Of a stretch of DNA of 64,000 nucleotides, positions 1 through 12,290 are shown piece by piece. The stretch lies in NCBI GenBank assembly GCA_015680905.1, contig CM027377.1:60099501-60163500 (forward strand), read 5' to 3'. The stretch comes from Coptis chinensis (Eukaryota; Streptophyta; Magnoliopsida; Ranunculales; Ranunculaceae). The notes beneath the pieces are model-generated. The model did not search any database. It had not been told where the DNA came from and saw only the letters and a list, made by a program, of their open reading frames with translations. Each line of letters begins with the position of its first letter. Positions within the stretch are counted from its first letter, which is position 1. Made by a program: the position numbers and the translations under genes.

Positions 1-2541
1 TCAGTGCACCATTTTGCTGGACTAAATTTAAGGGGTTGAAGGACTGAAGGAGTGAAGCACAAACCGATTGCATTCATCACAAGTGCTTAACAAGTTACAA
101 AAGGGAGGGTTCCGGAAGATACATAAATTGGACATGTAAACAATCTCATGATCGTTAGTACAGTTGGCCAAGTTAGATTAAGCTACTCTTTGTGGAAATA
201 ATTTCCAAACTATAAAGTATGGGTAGCATTTTCACAGAAATATTATTCAAATTCAAAATTTCTAGTCCCATCATATATGTAGTGAACAAAGACAATGTTT
301 ACCATGGTTACTAATTTCAATGTGAGATGTTTCAATTTGAAAATTATATATATAATGAGAAGTCATCACATGACTTTTTGGTACTTGAGTAGGAGGCCGC
401 TTTTATCATTCACCGGACATATTTTAATTAAGGAGGTGAAGCACAAGTGTGTTGCGTAAAAAATTATCACTCCTCAATTAGGATTCTGATCACATCTAAC
501 CTGCATTGCATTACAATTCACTAGTGAAACATAACTAGCCGTCTAGGCGTCTAGCCTGCCTTTTCGTAGATAAACTTACCAAGTGTATCAGCTTCATTAA
601 AAGCATGGAAAGGACCAACTCAGAAGTCTACTACATGTGAGCCGCGTCAGCATATTTAAGAATCACTTAAGTACAGTGGCCTTTTAAGGCCTACCATACT
701 ATAGAGTATAGAGTAGTGAGACATATTGAAACTTAAATAAAATAAAATTGTGACTTTTAACTATTTAAAGGAATAACAGCTTCAAGTGTAAGTGAAGATA
801 GCACGGTTTGCCTAGACTAATTAATAGCTTTTGTGTAGTGACTGAGGCAACTCGCCGCTGACCTTCTCGTGATGCACTTACTCGGGTGACACGTGAAGTG
901 AATGGTGGGAGTAAAGTCGTAAAGATTCATTTGCTATGAGGATTCTAGTTAGTTATGTTCCCATTTTTTAATGTTATTTGATGATTCGAGGGTGTACATT
1001 TTGGACTTGATTTTTCACTCATTACATGAATCATTTTTAGCATCCAATGAGCATTTATGTTAAAGTATTAAACCAATGACATGGACTTAAGTTAGTGACT
1101 TTTAGAATGCATGATTTCGATGGACAGAGATCATCATACCATCAATCAGCCTCGTTCAAATTTTTGACCCTAGCTTAATAGACGTAAGAAATTTCAAAAT
1201 GATGACATCCACATTATTAGCCAAAGATACATATTACTATTCCACGTTTTGGTTTTTTCATACAATTTTCATCAGTACACTGGATATGAATATATGATGA
1301 TGAGCTTAATTAGAATATCACAAAAGGTAAAGCTAACAATAACTAATATCACATCCAGTGCAGAATTATTGAATCTGTGGGTGACAGGGATTAGCTCTTG
1401 TTGTAATGATTTTTGGTGAAACAGTTGAATGTTTTTTTTTTTTTTTGGACGTTTTTGAATCTTTTGCATATTTTGTGGTCCAGATGAACCGACACCAACT
1501 GTGTATGTAGTACTACCACAGCAACCGCACTAGCTACACATCTCTCTCTTGTTTCTCTTTTCATTATTACAAGTGTTGAAAATTTATTTCCAAGTGAAAA
1601 CGTAATAAGAGTTTGAAGAAGAAAAGATTGGCTTGCTCATTCAGTCATGCTCAGGGTAGTGAAATAAATTTCTTGCGGCCCAATGCATATACTTGTGAGT
1701 TGTGACTCACTTTTAACTTGAGAGGTAGTTCTTCATTACTTCATTCCTACTCCTTTTACACTTTGGAGTTTGGTCTCTCTCTCTCTCTCTATGTTAGCTA
1801 AGCTTCTGCTTAACATCTCACTTTCTTGATGTACTTCTCTAGCTACTACTCCTCATTTGACTTCTCAGTTTCTATGAGCATTTTGTGAGTTGGTATTTCT
1901 TCTGTTTGTATGAATTATGCTTGCTCACTTGTCTTGGGGAGTTGAGTTGGTTTCACTTCCCTTGCTTTGTTTGGTTTCAGACTTCCTTGAAAATGGGTTT
2001 TCTTCTGTTTGAGTTATCAAGCATGTTTTTCATTTTCAATGGAATGTTGGAATTATTTGTCTGATAAGTTTTGATCTTTCCTCTTAGATTATTAATAGAT
2101 TCTCTTCTTTTGTCTGCTTCTTTATTTCTTATTTCCTTGTTTCTGTTTCTGGTGTAATCTGCATGTTTGAGTTGAGATTTTGAAACACTAATGATCTCTT
2201 GATCATGTTTGTTCTCTAGAAATTTAGCGGTTTTCTATTTTAAATTCTATTGTACCATTTTAGGATAGCATTGATCCATCCGATTTAATGTAAAAACTTA
2301 ATATTCTATTTGAGTTAGATCACAAGAATATGATTGTATTATGCATTGTTTATTTTAGAGAATGATTTCAAAATCATTGTATTCATTATGCCTTGCCATT
2401 GTATGGTGTTCCCCTTAAAATCATGTTTCTTTTTTCAGTTTAGACATACAGTTATGTTCATTTTGATTCCGATTAATTCTGGAGTAAAATTTGATTATCT
2501 CTTCATCTTGACTGCCAGGTCTGAAAAACTTGACAATATAC
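1..2541. other. upstream region and probable 5' leader of the APRR2-like gene
   Basis: No protein-coding exon is recognisable here. A CT-dinucleotide tract (1774-1790) is of the kind often found near plant transcription starts. A good donor (gtgagt at 1885) and acceptor (tgccag ending at 2518) could bound a 5'-UTR intron, leaving a last leader exon that starts at 2519. The transcription start is not resolved, and no convincing TATA box was identified. Confidence 0.4.
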
Positions 2542-2588
2542 ATGGCCACTTTGGTAAGCTTCTTGATGGCATGAAAAGGGATGCCTAA
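2542..2588 (+). promoter_or_regulatory. two overlapping upstream ORFs in the APRR2-like leader
   Basis: A 10-codon uORF (ATG 2542, TGA ending 2574) overlaps a 5-codon uORF (ATG 2571, TAA ending 2588) through the sequence ATGA. Both end before the main ATG at 2601. If the leader exon begins near 2519, both lie in the mRNA and could lower or condition initiation at 2601. The sequence shows the ORFs; any regulatory role is inference. Confidence 0.45.
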
Positions 2589-2600
2589 AGCAAATCAAGT

Positions 2601-5600
2601 ATGATTTGCAGTGCTGATGATCTATTGGAATGGAAGGATTTTCCTAAAGGCCTGAGAGTCCTTCTCCTTGATGAAGACAGCGTATCTGCTGCTGAGATAA
2701 AGCCAAAGCTTGAAGAAATGGACTATATTGGTTAGATGCGCTTCAATTGTCTTTATTTGTTCTTAATGTTTAACAAAGTTTAATTCCTGAATTAGAAACT
2801 AGCTTTGTGCTTATGATTGGTGCATGTCTTGGTCCTCAAAAGCTATCTATCTTGCTATGGGCTTTTGATTGTAATATTTAATGTATGTGGAAAGGAGAGT
2901 TTCTAGTTATAGTTGGTGCAAGTTATAACTGTAAGTGGTTCTGAACTTTTCAGATGAAAATTACTTTCTTCCTAATGGATCCATAGTTGGATCTCTGGTT
3001 TCCAATTCTGTAATAATTAAAGTAATCCACAACTCGGATTTTCACTTCAATATTGGCAACTCTATAAAAGTTAATTTCTAGATACCTATTCTTAGTTAGA
3101 GATCTTAGGAACTTTTCATAATCATTATCCTGGATCACAATTTTCCAAGAAACAGGCATGCTGGAAATGTCATAGACCAGAGAATTTTTTTTCGGAAGCA
3201 GATTAGGTTAAAATAGTTAACTAGAAAACATTGGGAGGTTTATTGTCTTCTCAGATGGTAACACTTTAAGAGTTTGTTATTTGTGCTTTTTATGTTCTTC
3301 TCTGTCAGTAACTATCTTGGTAACACCATATGGCAGTTTCTACTTTTTGCACTGCTGATGAAGCTTTGATAGCAATCTCGAGTGAACATGAGAGCTTCCA
3401 TGTTGCTATAGTAGAGGTGATAGTTGTTTGAACACGTCAAGAAGTATTCGACTCAGCAATTTTTGCAGTTCTAATGAACTCATACCTGATTGCATTTGTA
3501 ATCACAGGTTAGCACAAGCAGCCAACAAGACTGTTTCAAGTTCTTAGAATCCGCTGAGGACTTGCCCACTATCAGTAAGTATTACAACCTTCATTATTTT
3601 CCTCAATATTGTATTTTATCATATCATATCAAAATGAGATTAGTAACTCTTTGATGCTGGCGGGGTTCGACCCCCAGACTCTGGTATCATCACCCAAAGG
3701 TTTTACTCACTTTGCTAGTCGGCACCTGCATGATTTTATCATATCATTAGAGAAGCTAACAAATTAACTTATGTTGCAGTGACTTCAAATATCCAATGTC
3801 TAAGTACCATGATGAAATGCATTGCGGTGAGTTTTCTGAGCTGAGCTACAGTTTCCAAAGGACATGAATGTGTATGTCAACTTCTCTCATTGAATTCTTA
3901 ACTGCTCTTGTTTCAGCTAGGTGCAGCTGAGTTCCTTCAGAAACCACTTTCGGAAGACAAACTAAGGAATATATGGCAGCATGTGGTTCATAAGGTCCTT
4001 CTTGATTGTAGTTTCCCCAAAAATGTTGCATTATTTGGTTTTGGTTAATAATTTCGTAAAAGTAAAAAGTCTGATCTTATTGACCCTGATCAGGCCTTTA
4101 ATGCTAAGGATAGTGCCCTCTCTAAGCCAGTGAAGCCCTTCAATGACATGCTTCAGCTCCAACAAGAAACAAATGAGGATGAGGATAAAAAACTTATGGG
4201 AATTGAAATTTCAGCTTATAACAGTGAATTTGACCATGAGCAATCTACGGTCAGTGATAAGTTCCAGGCTCCGTCAACTCCACAGTTGAAACAAGGATGT
4301 AGATTTCTAGATGATGGGCAAAGTAACTGCTCATTAGAGAAAGAGCATGGGGACCTAGAGGGAGAATCAAAATCTGTCGAAACTACCTGCAACAATTCAG
4401 TTGCTGAAACTACTTGCGACAATTCAGTGGAAGAAGTTAGTGTCATGGTTGATCCTTCTTTGACACCTAAGGAGGTTGCTGTCAAAGAGGAGAACTCTGT
4501 CGAACGTTCTAGGAGTGGAAACAGTTTATCTTGTCATCCACAAAAGGTGGAGAAGAAAGCTGAATCCAAAGGTGATAACCCACGGATAGAAGCCCCAAAC
4601 CCTAATTCCTGTGGAAGAAAGACTAACAGGAAGATCAAGGTACTTAAATAACGATAAAAATGGTCCTTTACTATTTGTACCGCATTTGCTCTCTTTCTCT
4701 GCTGAACTTGCCCTGGTGTGCTATTTACAAGAAATAATGTTATATTAGTGATTCATGCATGGGAGTCCATCAAGTACTGTGATTCTCAAGGAAAACTTGT
4801 TCAATTGTGAGATATTAGTCTAAGCAAAAGAAATGACACTTTCAACAAGTTGCTTTCTCAGTTCTGCAAGTTTCTGTTGGCGCTGACTTCTCCAAGTTAC
4901 ATTTGAAATAACTGTTATATACGCATAGTTTTTTTGTGTTTCAGGTTGATTGGACACCAGAGCTCCACAAAAGATTTGTGCAAGCAGTTGAGCAACTAGG
5001 TGTTGACCAAGCCATTCCTTCTCGTATTCTAGATTTGATGAAAGTGGAGGGATTGACTAGACATAATGTGGCTAGCCACCTACAGGTTAGTATTTATCCA
5101 AAATCTGATTGTAAAAGTTTTCATCTTGAAATCGTGATATCAAATTTTATTAAAAGCCGTCATAGTTACTTCACATTACATGCTTCTTTACTTGAACAAA
5201 GTGAGGAAGCCGTAATTGTTTAATATTTGATGTTTTTACATGTTATAACAACCCCAGCTCCTTTCAGTTTTATCCGTAGCAATGTCTTTCACCATTCAGA
5301 TGTTTTCATATGATCACGGACTAAGCCAATCCATATTAGATTGGGTCATCAGGTGGTCTTTTAGCATCTTCTATTGGCGTGGTTATCCTGAATGCAGTAT
5401 AATGGCCATTCTTCATTTCTTTGTTCATCACTTAAACCACTTGAATTGACTTTGTTTTAATATTTTATCAGTTTGTCCAGAGAAGCAATGATATCTCTTT
5501 AATAGTGATGCACCCAGAAGACAAAGGGGTTAAAATAAGAGTCATTGATCTTCCAACAGTGTGATTGCCTATTCGTATACTCCAATAATTGCTGCCATTG

Positions 5601-8600
5601 CGTTGCTATTGTGCTACCCTTCATACTTTTATAATGTATTCATCTGAATCACTCTCAGTTGTACTTTCCTTATTCAGTTAGGACTCTGCTTCTAACAAGT
5701 TGCTGAGGTCACTATTATTACTATCTTCCTAATATACTTGGACCATACCAGTTACATCTCTTAAATATAGATGCAACCCCAGAAGACAGAGGGGTTAAAA
5801 TAAGAGTCATTAATCTTCCAACAGTGTGATTACCTATTTGTATACTCCAATAATTGCTTCCGCTGTGCTGCTATAGTGACACCTAGTTTTATAATTCATT
5901 CTTCTCAATCACTCTGAGTTGTGCTTTCCTTATTCAGTTAGCAGTCTGCATCTAACAAGTTACAGAGGCCAATGTTTATACTACCTCCCTAAAATAGTCC
6001 TAAGATATTTGGACCATACCAGGTACATCAGAGAATCATCCCATTCTGACATCTCCTGTCTAAATCACTGGGTATTACTTTTGGTCCTAAATGTTTTATA
6101 GAACCCTAAGCCTAATGTAATTGGTTTGGACTATTTCCCATTTGACGCATCCTATGTTGCCCTTCATTTCCGACATTCTTAGATTTACAATTAGATTAGA
6201 TCATTTATCTTTATATGAACTGATATGTGTGCATGCGCACATGAGATTAAACTTCATTGATGTGTTGCTATGCAGAAGTATCGGATGCATAGAAGACACA
6301 TTGTGCCGAAGGATGATGATAGAAGATGGCAGCATCCAAGAGGACCCACTCCAAGGGTTTATCCACACAAGCCCATCATGGCGTATCCCCCATACCATAC
6401 TAATCATAGTTTCACACCAAATCAGTTTTATCCTGTTTGGGGACACCCTAGCAATCACCATTCAAGCATGCAGATGTGGGGTCACCCTGGCTTCCCTACC
6501 TGGCATCCTCAGGATAGCTGGTCTTGGAATACACATCCATGGGTAATTTTGTTATTTTAGTTGATGCTGATGTAGAAGATCACTAACTTAAATAACAGTG
6601 CTAAAATCATTCTTAATTTGCTCCACATTCAAATTTAGTAGTGTAGCCTCGTGCTAATTTTATGAACATGTTATGTGTTTCAGATGCATGCAGATGCATG
6701 GGGTCGTCCTATGATGCCACCATCTCCGGGGCCTTGCTCCAACTTCCCTCAGGTGAGGCTAATGACGTGTCTATACTCCACACTGAATACATACGCTTCG
6801 GTGCCCTGCTGAATTGAATTTTAACATTATAGTGTCATTTTCTTAAAATGGTGCAGAATGCATCTGGATTTCATAGTTTGCACCCATTTGAAGAATGTAT
6901 CAACTCGCCGAGCAATTCCTTCGACTTTCATCCGGTAAAAATCTTCTCAGTTATATTTTTCCTTACATATTTACTCCACGTACTATGTGCTAGCCTTTTG
7001 TTCTTAAGAGGTACAATCACTTAACAGGTCAGATAGTATTTAGCATTTATGTTTGAATGGTGACCCCATGAATCTTTCTGTACAGTCCTACTGGGGTCCT
7101 GACCTCAAAGCCGGCTATTTTGTATAGGGACCATGATGCAGTAGAACTCCATTCCGTTATTTTATCTATATACTATAAAGTATGGTTTGCATTTGGGGTT
7201 GGGGTATCGTCATACAGTTGAAGGTTATACTTCACCAGATTTTTTTATGTTATACGTTTGGACTACAGTTGAAGGTTTCCTCTTCTATCTCTAAGTAGGC
7301 AATATAGTCGAGGCAAACAACTTGACCTTCTGTCCTATTGTCAAATAGACAATGGGGGTGCACATAGTACACCATCACATTAGCAGGGACCTAAACCATG
7401 ACATCCTCGATTCCGAGTATCCTACAAAGGTGTGGATCCACAAGACCGTGGAGTTTGCAGGATTGTTTTTTTTCGTCTCTTATCTTGTGGTGAAAATAGT
7501 GTCAGACATCAAATGACACTAGAGTGTCAATGTCGACAAATACTGTATTTATCCCTTAGTAAATGAATACTATGGGATACATTCAAACTATATATATGGT
7601 TGTAAACTTGTAATGTATTGCAAAAGTGGACTGTACTTGTTAATAACACAAGTTGCTGGAATGTGGTTTTGCTTTACCACAGTTTAACTCGCGAAAAAGA
7701 AAATGGGAAAACAACATGCTGGCACTTAAATATAAATGGAAGGGTTTCAAGAATCAAACTCTTTTATTTGGCTGATCTGGTCTTGGTCTTGTCACGTTGT
7801 GGTATTCGAAGACATTTTCTTTCTCTCTCTCTGTCAGGAGTTTGTACTGTTAATTTTGACTTTCAAAGTCGGGCAACTTAGATTTTGACCTTTCGAAATA
7901 GCATTCTCAAAGTTCATGCATTGCATGTCTTATACCTTTGTGTTGATTATAAGAGTACCCTCACAAAGGGCACTGGGGCTTTAACCGTGATATTTTTTGC
8001 AAAAGTTGATGTTGGTAAGAAAATTTGAATACAAAACCACCACAACCGGATGGTACCGTCCTGAAAATACGCCATCCTAATTTATAAGTGTATATAAATA
8101 CTTAGTAACGTTCTTGCTAATTATTCTTTTCCTCTTTTCTTTATCTACCTTCAGACTTCAGTACTGTGGTTGAAGTTATTACTTAAACTATACTTATCAG
8201 TTTGTTTTCATAGTTGTTCTAGTTTCTTTTTCTTCTAGAAAAGTGTGATAATATCCAACCGTACTTGTCATTTTGATTTTCTCCTATTGCTAGGCATTGG
8301 GCAAACTCCATGACAATTTTTTGGAAAAAGTTGCACTTTCTTTGCTAAATTTGTTCATTCGGCAGAAAATGACACATCTCTTGTAAATAATATTAGTTGG
8401 CTTTTTGTTTTGGTCATCAGAGAGGATAAATATTACTTATTTACTTCCACAGTGGAATATCTCAAACTTGTGAATTTTGGGAACTAACAACTCACATCAA
8501 TGTTTATTTATATTTCATCTTACATGTTTTATGCTGATTATCAAGTGATCAAAAGTACGATTTGATTAAACAGCTGATGTTGAACACAGGCGGAAGAGTT

Positions 8601-8751
8601 AATTGACAAGGTTGTAAGAGAAGCCGTAAGCAAGCCATGGTTACCCCTACCATTAGGCCTCAAACCTCCCTCAACAGAAAGTGTTCTCTCTGAGCTGCAC
8701 AGGCAAGGCATATGCAACATACCACCACCTCCCACTCACCACCAATGCTGA
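2601..8751 (+). CDS. APRR2: two-component response regulator-like APRR2 (pseudo-receiver plus GARP transcription factor)
   Basis: Eleven exons with GT-AG introns: 2601-2730, 3337-3416, 3508-3574, 3780-3826, 3917-3994, 4094-4639, 4945-5085, 6276-6542, 6684-6752, 6857-6934 and 8590-8751. They join to 1665 nt, 554 residues. Residues ~18-130 are a receiver-like domain: the acidic LLLDEDS motif (D24, D26) and the LQKPLS lysine (K117) remain, but the phospho-acceptor position reads VAIVEV with Glu70. This makes it a pseudo-receiver that should not accept phosphate by the usual route. Residues ~313-371 are a GARP/Myb-like DNA-binding domain ([11 protein letters not shown]... SHLQKYRMH). A His/Pro/Trp-rich segment follows, then a C-terminal block with [13 protein letters not shown]. 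The start matches the family N-terminus ([17 protein letters not shown]). The acidic/Ser-rich linker lies in exon 6. APRR2 proteins are nuclear regulators linked to chloroplast and pigment development in fruit. No frameshift or stop is visible, so the gene looks functional. Confidence 0.93.
3628..3732 (-). mobile_element. short SINE-like insertion in intron 3 of APRR2
   Basis: A ~105-bp segment is flanked by a perfect 15-bp direct repeat (attttatcatatcat at 3613-3627 and 3733-3747). On the minus strand it carries a pol III B-box-like string (ggtcgaacccc, complement of 3662-3672) about 45 bases after an A-box-like stretch. A long TSD with a tRNA-like head fits a SINE, here short or truncated. 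It does not touch the splice sites of the 3575-3779 intron. Confidence 0.65.
5497..6031 (+). repeat. imperfect tandem duplication (~265 bp unit) in intron 7 of APRR2
   Basis: The block from about 5497 to 5760 recurs from about 5761 to 6031. Shared strings include ggggttaaaataagagtcat, cttccaacagtgtgatt and ttggaccatacca, with scattered substitutions and small indels. It helps explain why this intron (5086-6275) is long. No coding content or transposon ends were seen. Confidence 0.75.
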
Positions 8752-9133
8752 CATGGCACCATCACATCACATGCACTGTTCTGATAGGCCCATGTCCCTG
8801 GCACATACTACTAGTCCACAATTCTACCACGTATGTGTTTTTAACACCACATGACTAAACAAGAGAAAGGTGAAAAACATAAAGACATTCCACTTTACAG
8901 GCGTGAAAAAGTCCGAGAACTTGACGTTATCTGATCAGGAAAATAAGGTGATTGAGATGGTTGATGGATCTTTATGCTTTGTATAGTGGGACCTACCCAT
9001 TTCTGATACGTGTTTGTAAATCACTACGTCATTGTTTATCTACTCGGACTCGGTACCTGCTTAGCAGAGTGGCAGACAAATTTGAACGTGACTGATTACT
9101 GTGATTCTGTACGTACGGGACTTCGTTAATAAA
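8752..9133 (+). terminator. probable 3' UTR of APRR2 with AATAAA signal
   Basis: The stop codon TGA ends at 8751. The first clear AATAAA hexamer downstream is at 9128-9133, followed by an AT-rich stretch, which is a plausible poly(A) signal. The cleavage site is not determined. Confidence 0.4.
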
Positions 9134-9797
9134 GTTACATCATCATAATTGGACTGACAAAATTTCATCTCTCATTTTTATTTTCTGTTTTTTGGGGTGG
9201 GGTGTTAATTTGAGGTCTCTTATACCACTTGGCACTTTCTTTCTTTTCGGTAAAGACATTCCGAACGGAATGTCGGGATCTTGTCAGATATTTGGGTTTT
9301 TAAAAAAACAACGAAGGGTCGAAATATTGATGATTCTTAAAATTAGTCTAAATCAAAGTGTGGCATGGGTCGAAATATTATTAGTGTCGGTTTTTCAGAT
9401 TTTCGGAATTCAGAAACTCAGATTTTCAGATTGGAGTTATTTATTTATTTCTTCGATAATCTTCTTTGGACGATGTTAGGTTCCAATTTTAGTACGTAAA
9501 AAAAACTTTAAAAAAAGAAAGAAAATAAAATAGAAATCAAAAGTATTTATACTCTACGAAATCTAAACTCTTTTTATGATTTATTTTGAACCAACTTTGA
9601 ATTGATATCACAAAGTATGCACCTTCACAAACTTACTGTTATTCTTCATTTCTTATGCTTAAGATGATTTCTAGGTAGGCCGTTTATAAAAACCAACACA
9701 TATTACAAGCCCATTTATTTTGTGTTAGTTCTTTTGGACCCATCCCAAAATGTTGTTGTAGAACTTATTATATATATTCGACGAGAACAAAATCACC
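9134..9797. other. intergenic, no gene recognised
   Basis: AT-rich DNA between the APRR2 3' end and the hAT-like insertion. Short open frames show no family resemblance and no splice structure. Nothing further can be supported. Confidence 0.6.
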
Positions 9798-9838
9798 ACT
9801 CACCGTAGGGGTGGGAATTTGGCCCTAACGAAATTAAT

Positions 9839-10228
9839 CCGGCCCTGACCGACCCGACCCGACCCTAAGTCCTATAAAGCCTTCACAACTAAAGACCTCA
9901 CAAAGTTTAGGGCAGGGCCGACCCGACCCTAATACTTTTTAGGGCAGGACTAGGGCTAAGATTCTAAAACATAGGCCCGACTCTAATTCAGCCCTTATTA
10001 GCCTGGTCATAACCAAGCCCTAACCAAACCCTAACCGGCCCTGACCGACCCGACCCTAAGTTTTATAAAGCCCTCACAACTAAACCCCTCACAAAGTTTA
10101 GGGCAGGGCCGACTCGACCCTAATGCCTTCTAGGGCAGGGCTAGGGCTAAGATTCTAAAACATAGGCCCGACCCTAATTCAGCCCTCATTAGCCCGGCCA
10201 TAACCATGCCCTAACCAAACCCTAACCG
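9839..10228. repeat. 196-bp tandem duplication inside the hAT-like element
   Basis: A unit starting ccggccctgaccgacccg at 9839 recurs at 10035 and ends near 10228. The copies share the strings gtttagggcagggccga and attctaaaacataggcccga and differ by only a few bases. Probably replication slippage in subterminal repeats. Confidence 0.8.
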
Positions 10229-10980
10229 GCCATGTTTCACACTTTCACTATAAATACACATATCATAATTGTCAAACTCTTTGCTAAATATTTTTAATTA
10301 AAATAATATTGTCTTTTGTAATTTATCACTTACACCCAAGGATACTTCCAATAACTTGTCTTATATAACAAAAACTTGTCAACTTAGCAGCTATGAAGAA
10401 CAATGAGCACTAGTCTAATAAAAAATAAGACTTTATTCATTTGATCATCAAGTCAAAGTCCAGAACTTATTATTCTCAATTTCTTTTCCCATTTACTTCT
10501 TATAAATTATATTTTTATTCACATCCAAACCAAGTCTAGAACTAAAAGTTTCCTTCCACACCATTAAAGCGAAATACAGAGTAGACATTTGTAACATATA
10601 TAGAAACCTAAAAACAACCTTTGTCAGAAAAATGGTATTTATAATATCAAATCTTTCTCCATCACTTGTTCAAAAGCCAATATTTTCATTTCCACATACA
10701 AAGCTTGAATTACTTTTAAATTAGAAGAAAGGTAATATTATATTTGTTTGAATCTATTATGAAAACAATTTATGATATTGGAAACAGTTTAACAACTTCC
10801 CTGACCCTTAACCAAAGCTATTATGTTTCTTCTTTATATCTATTACTTCTTCCTTTAAAATGATAATATATTTATTTGTCTATATATTTCAATGTTAAAT
10901 ATAATTTTAGTGAGGTTTGAGTACAAGGAAGAACAAATTCTGAACTTTCGATGTACTTTAGTTCATTAGATTGTGGATGT

Positions 10981-11948
10981 TAGGGGTGGAAATTTGGCCC
11001 TAACGACCCTAACCCGGCCCTGACCGACCCGACCCTAAGCCCTATAAAGCCCTTACAACTAAAGCCCTTACAGAGTTTAGAGGCGGGGCCTAATTCGCCC
11101 TAATACCTTCTAAGGCAGGGTCAGGGCTAAGGTTCTGAAACATAGGCCCGACCCTAACTAAGCCCTAGTTATAATTTCACTATAAAATACACAACTAAAA
11201 CTATCCAACTCCTTGTTACATATTTTCAATTAAAATAACACTCTCCTTTGTAATTTATCACTTATCGTATGAGTACTTCTAATAACTTGTCTTATATCAT
11301 AAAAACTTATAAACCTAATTGTTTCTATCTCACAACTCACGTACACCTCACAACTCCCCGTCTAACCTAGTCGCCAAGGACAATAATGAGCACTGGGCAC
11401 TAGCCTAATGAAAAATAGGTTGACGTCAGTAAAAACTCATTCCATACTCTTATTTGTCTTTGTGTTCTTCAATGTTAAATGTAATTTTGGTGAGATTTGA
11501 GTACAAGAAATAACGGATTTATGTCAGTGAAATCTCATTCCAAAATGTGTCTTGTGCATTTTAACTGTAATTTTGAAATATAAATATGAGTCTCTATGTA
11601 CTTCAGTTTATTAGATTGTGGATATGCATTTTAAATTGTTGGACTTATCAAGAATTATTACTAGATTGGTTGTTATTCAAATTTCAAAGTGGTGGGACTT
11701 TGAGTTTGCAAATCTTTGAAATTTTTTTGTAATATAAATGAGTTTTAAAACCGATGCAAAAAAGAAAAAAATATATAGGCCGGCCCTAAACCATTAAAGA
11801 GGGCTTAGGGTAGGGTCAGGGCTTGAAATTTAGACTTATGACCCGGCCCTATGGGGACTTTAGGGCCGGGCTGGCCCGGCCCTAATAACTGAAAGGCTTT
11901 AAATGTTTAGGGCCGAGCTAGCCTGACCCGGCCCATTGCCCACCCCTA
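10981..11948. mobile_element. hAT-like element nested in its relative
   Basis: 968 bp, beginning taggggtggaaatttggccc and ending gcccattgcccaccccta, so both termini match the outer element. The flanks are gtggatgt (10973-10980) and gtagatgt (11949-11956), an 8-bp TSD with one mismatch. No coding capacity. Confidence 0.85.
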
Positions 11949-12290
11949 GTAGATGTGCATTTTAAATTATTAGACTTATCCAGGATTATTACTAGATTGG
12001 TGGGACTTTGAGTTTGTAGATCATTGTACATTTATGTAATATAAATGAATTTTAAAACTGATGTAGTAAAAAGAAGAAAATATATAGGTCCGACCCTAAA
12101 GTCCGGCCCTAAAGCCTTTAAATAGGGCTTAAGGTCGGGTCAGGGCTTGAGATTTAGACTTGTGACCCGGCCCAACCCAGTCCTATGCTGACTTTAGGAT
12201 CGAGCCGACCCGGCCTTAATATTTTAAAGGCTTTAAATGTTTAGGGACGGGCTAGCCCGACCCGGCCCATTGCCCACCCCTAACTCACCG

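Larger units (their letters stand above)
9806..12282. mobile_element. hAT-like non-autonomous DNA transposon (outer copy, interrupted)
   Basis: The element begins taggggtgggaatttggccc and ends with ggcccattgcccacccc ta, so TAGGGGTGGG pairs with its inverted copy. A perfect 8-bp TSD, actcaccg, flanks it (9798-9805 and 12283-12290), the TSD length of hAT transposons. The subtermini are packed with repeats such as ggccctgaccgacccgaccc. No transposase reading frame is visible, so it is non-autonomous. A second member of the family (10981-11948) interrupts it. Without that insertion the element is about 1.5 kb. Confidence 0.85.

Noticed and set aside
3662-3672. A tRNA gene
   Set aside because: Only a B-box-like string and a weak A-box are present, no cloverleaf can be drawn, and the 15-bp TSD marks a SINE.
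9192-9479. 95-codon open frame downstream of APRR2
   Set aside because: No start context, family motif or splice structure; a chance frame in AT-rich DNA.
9840-10230. ccctaa-rich strings resembling telomere repeats
   Set aside because: They are part of longer ggccctaacc/gaccctaag repeats in the hAT-like element and do not form a regular 7-bp array.
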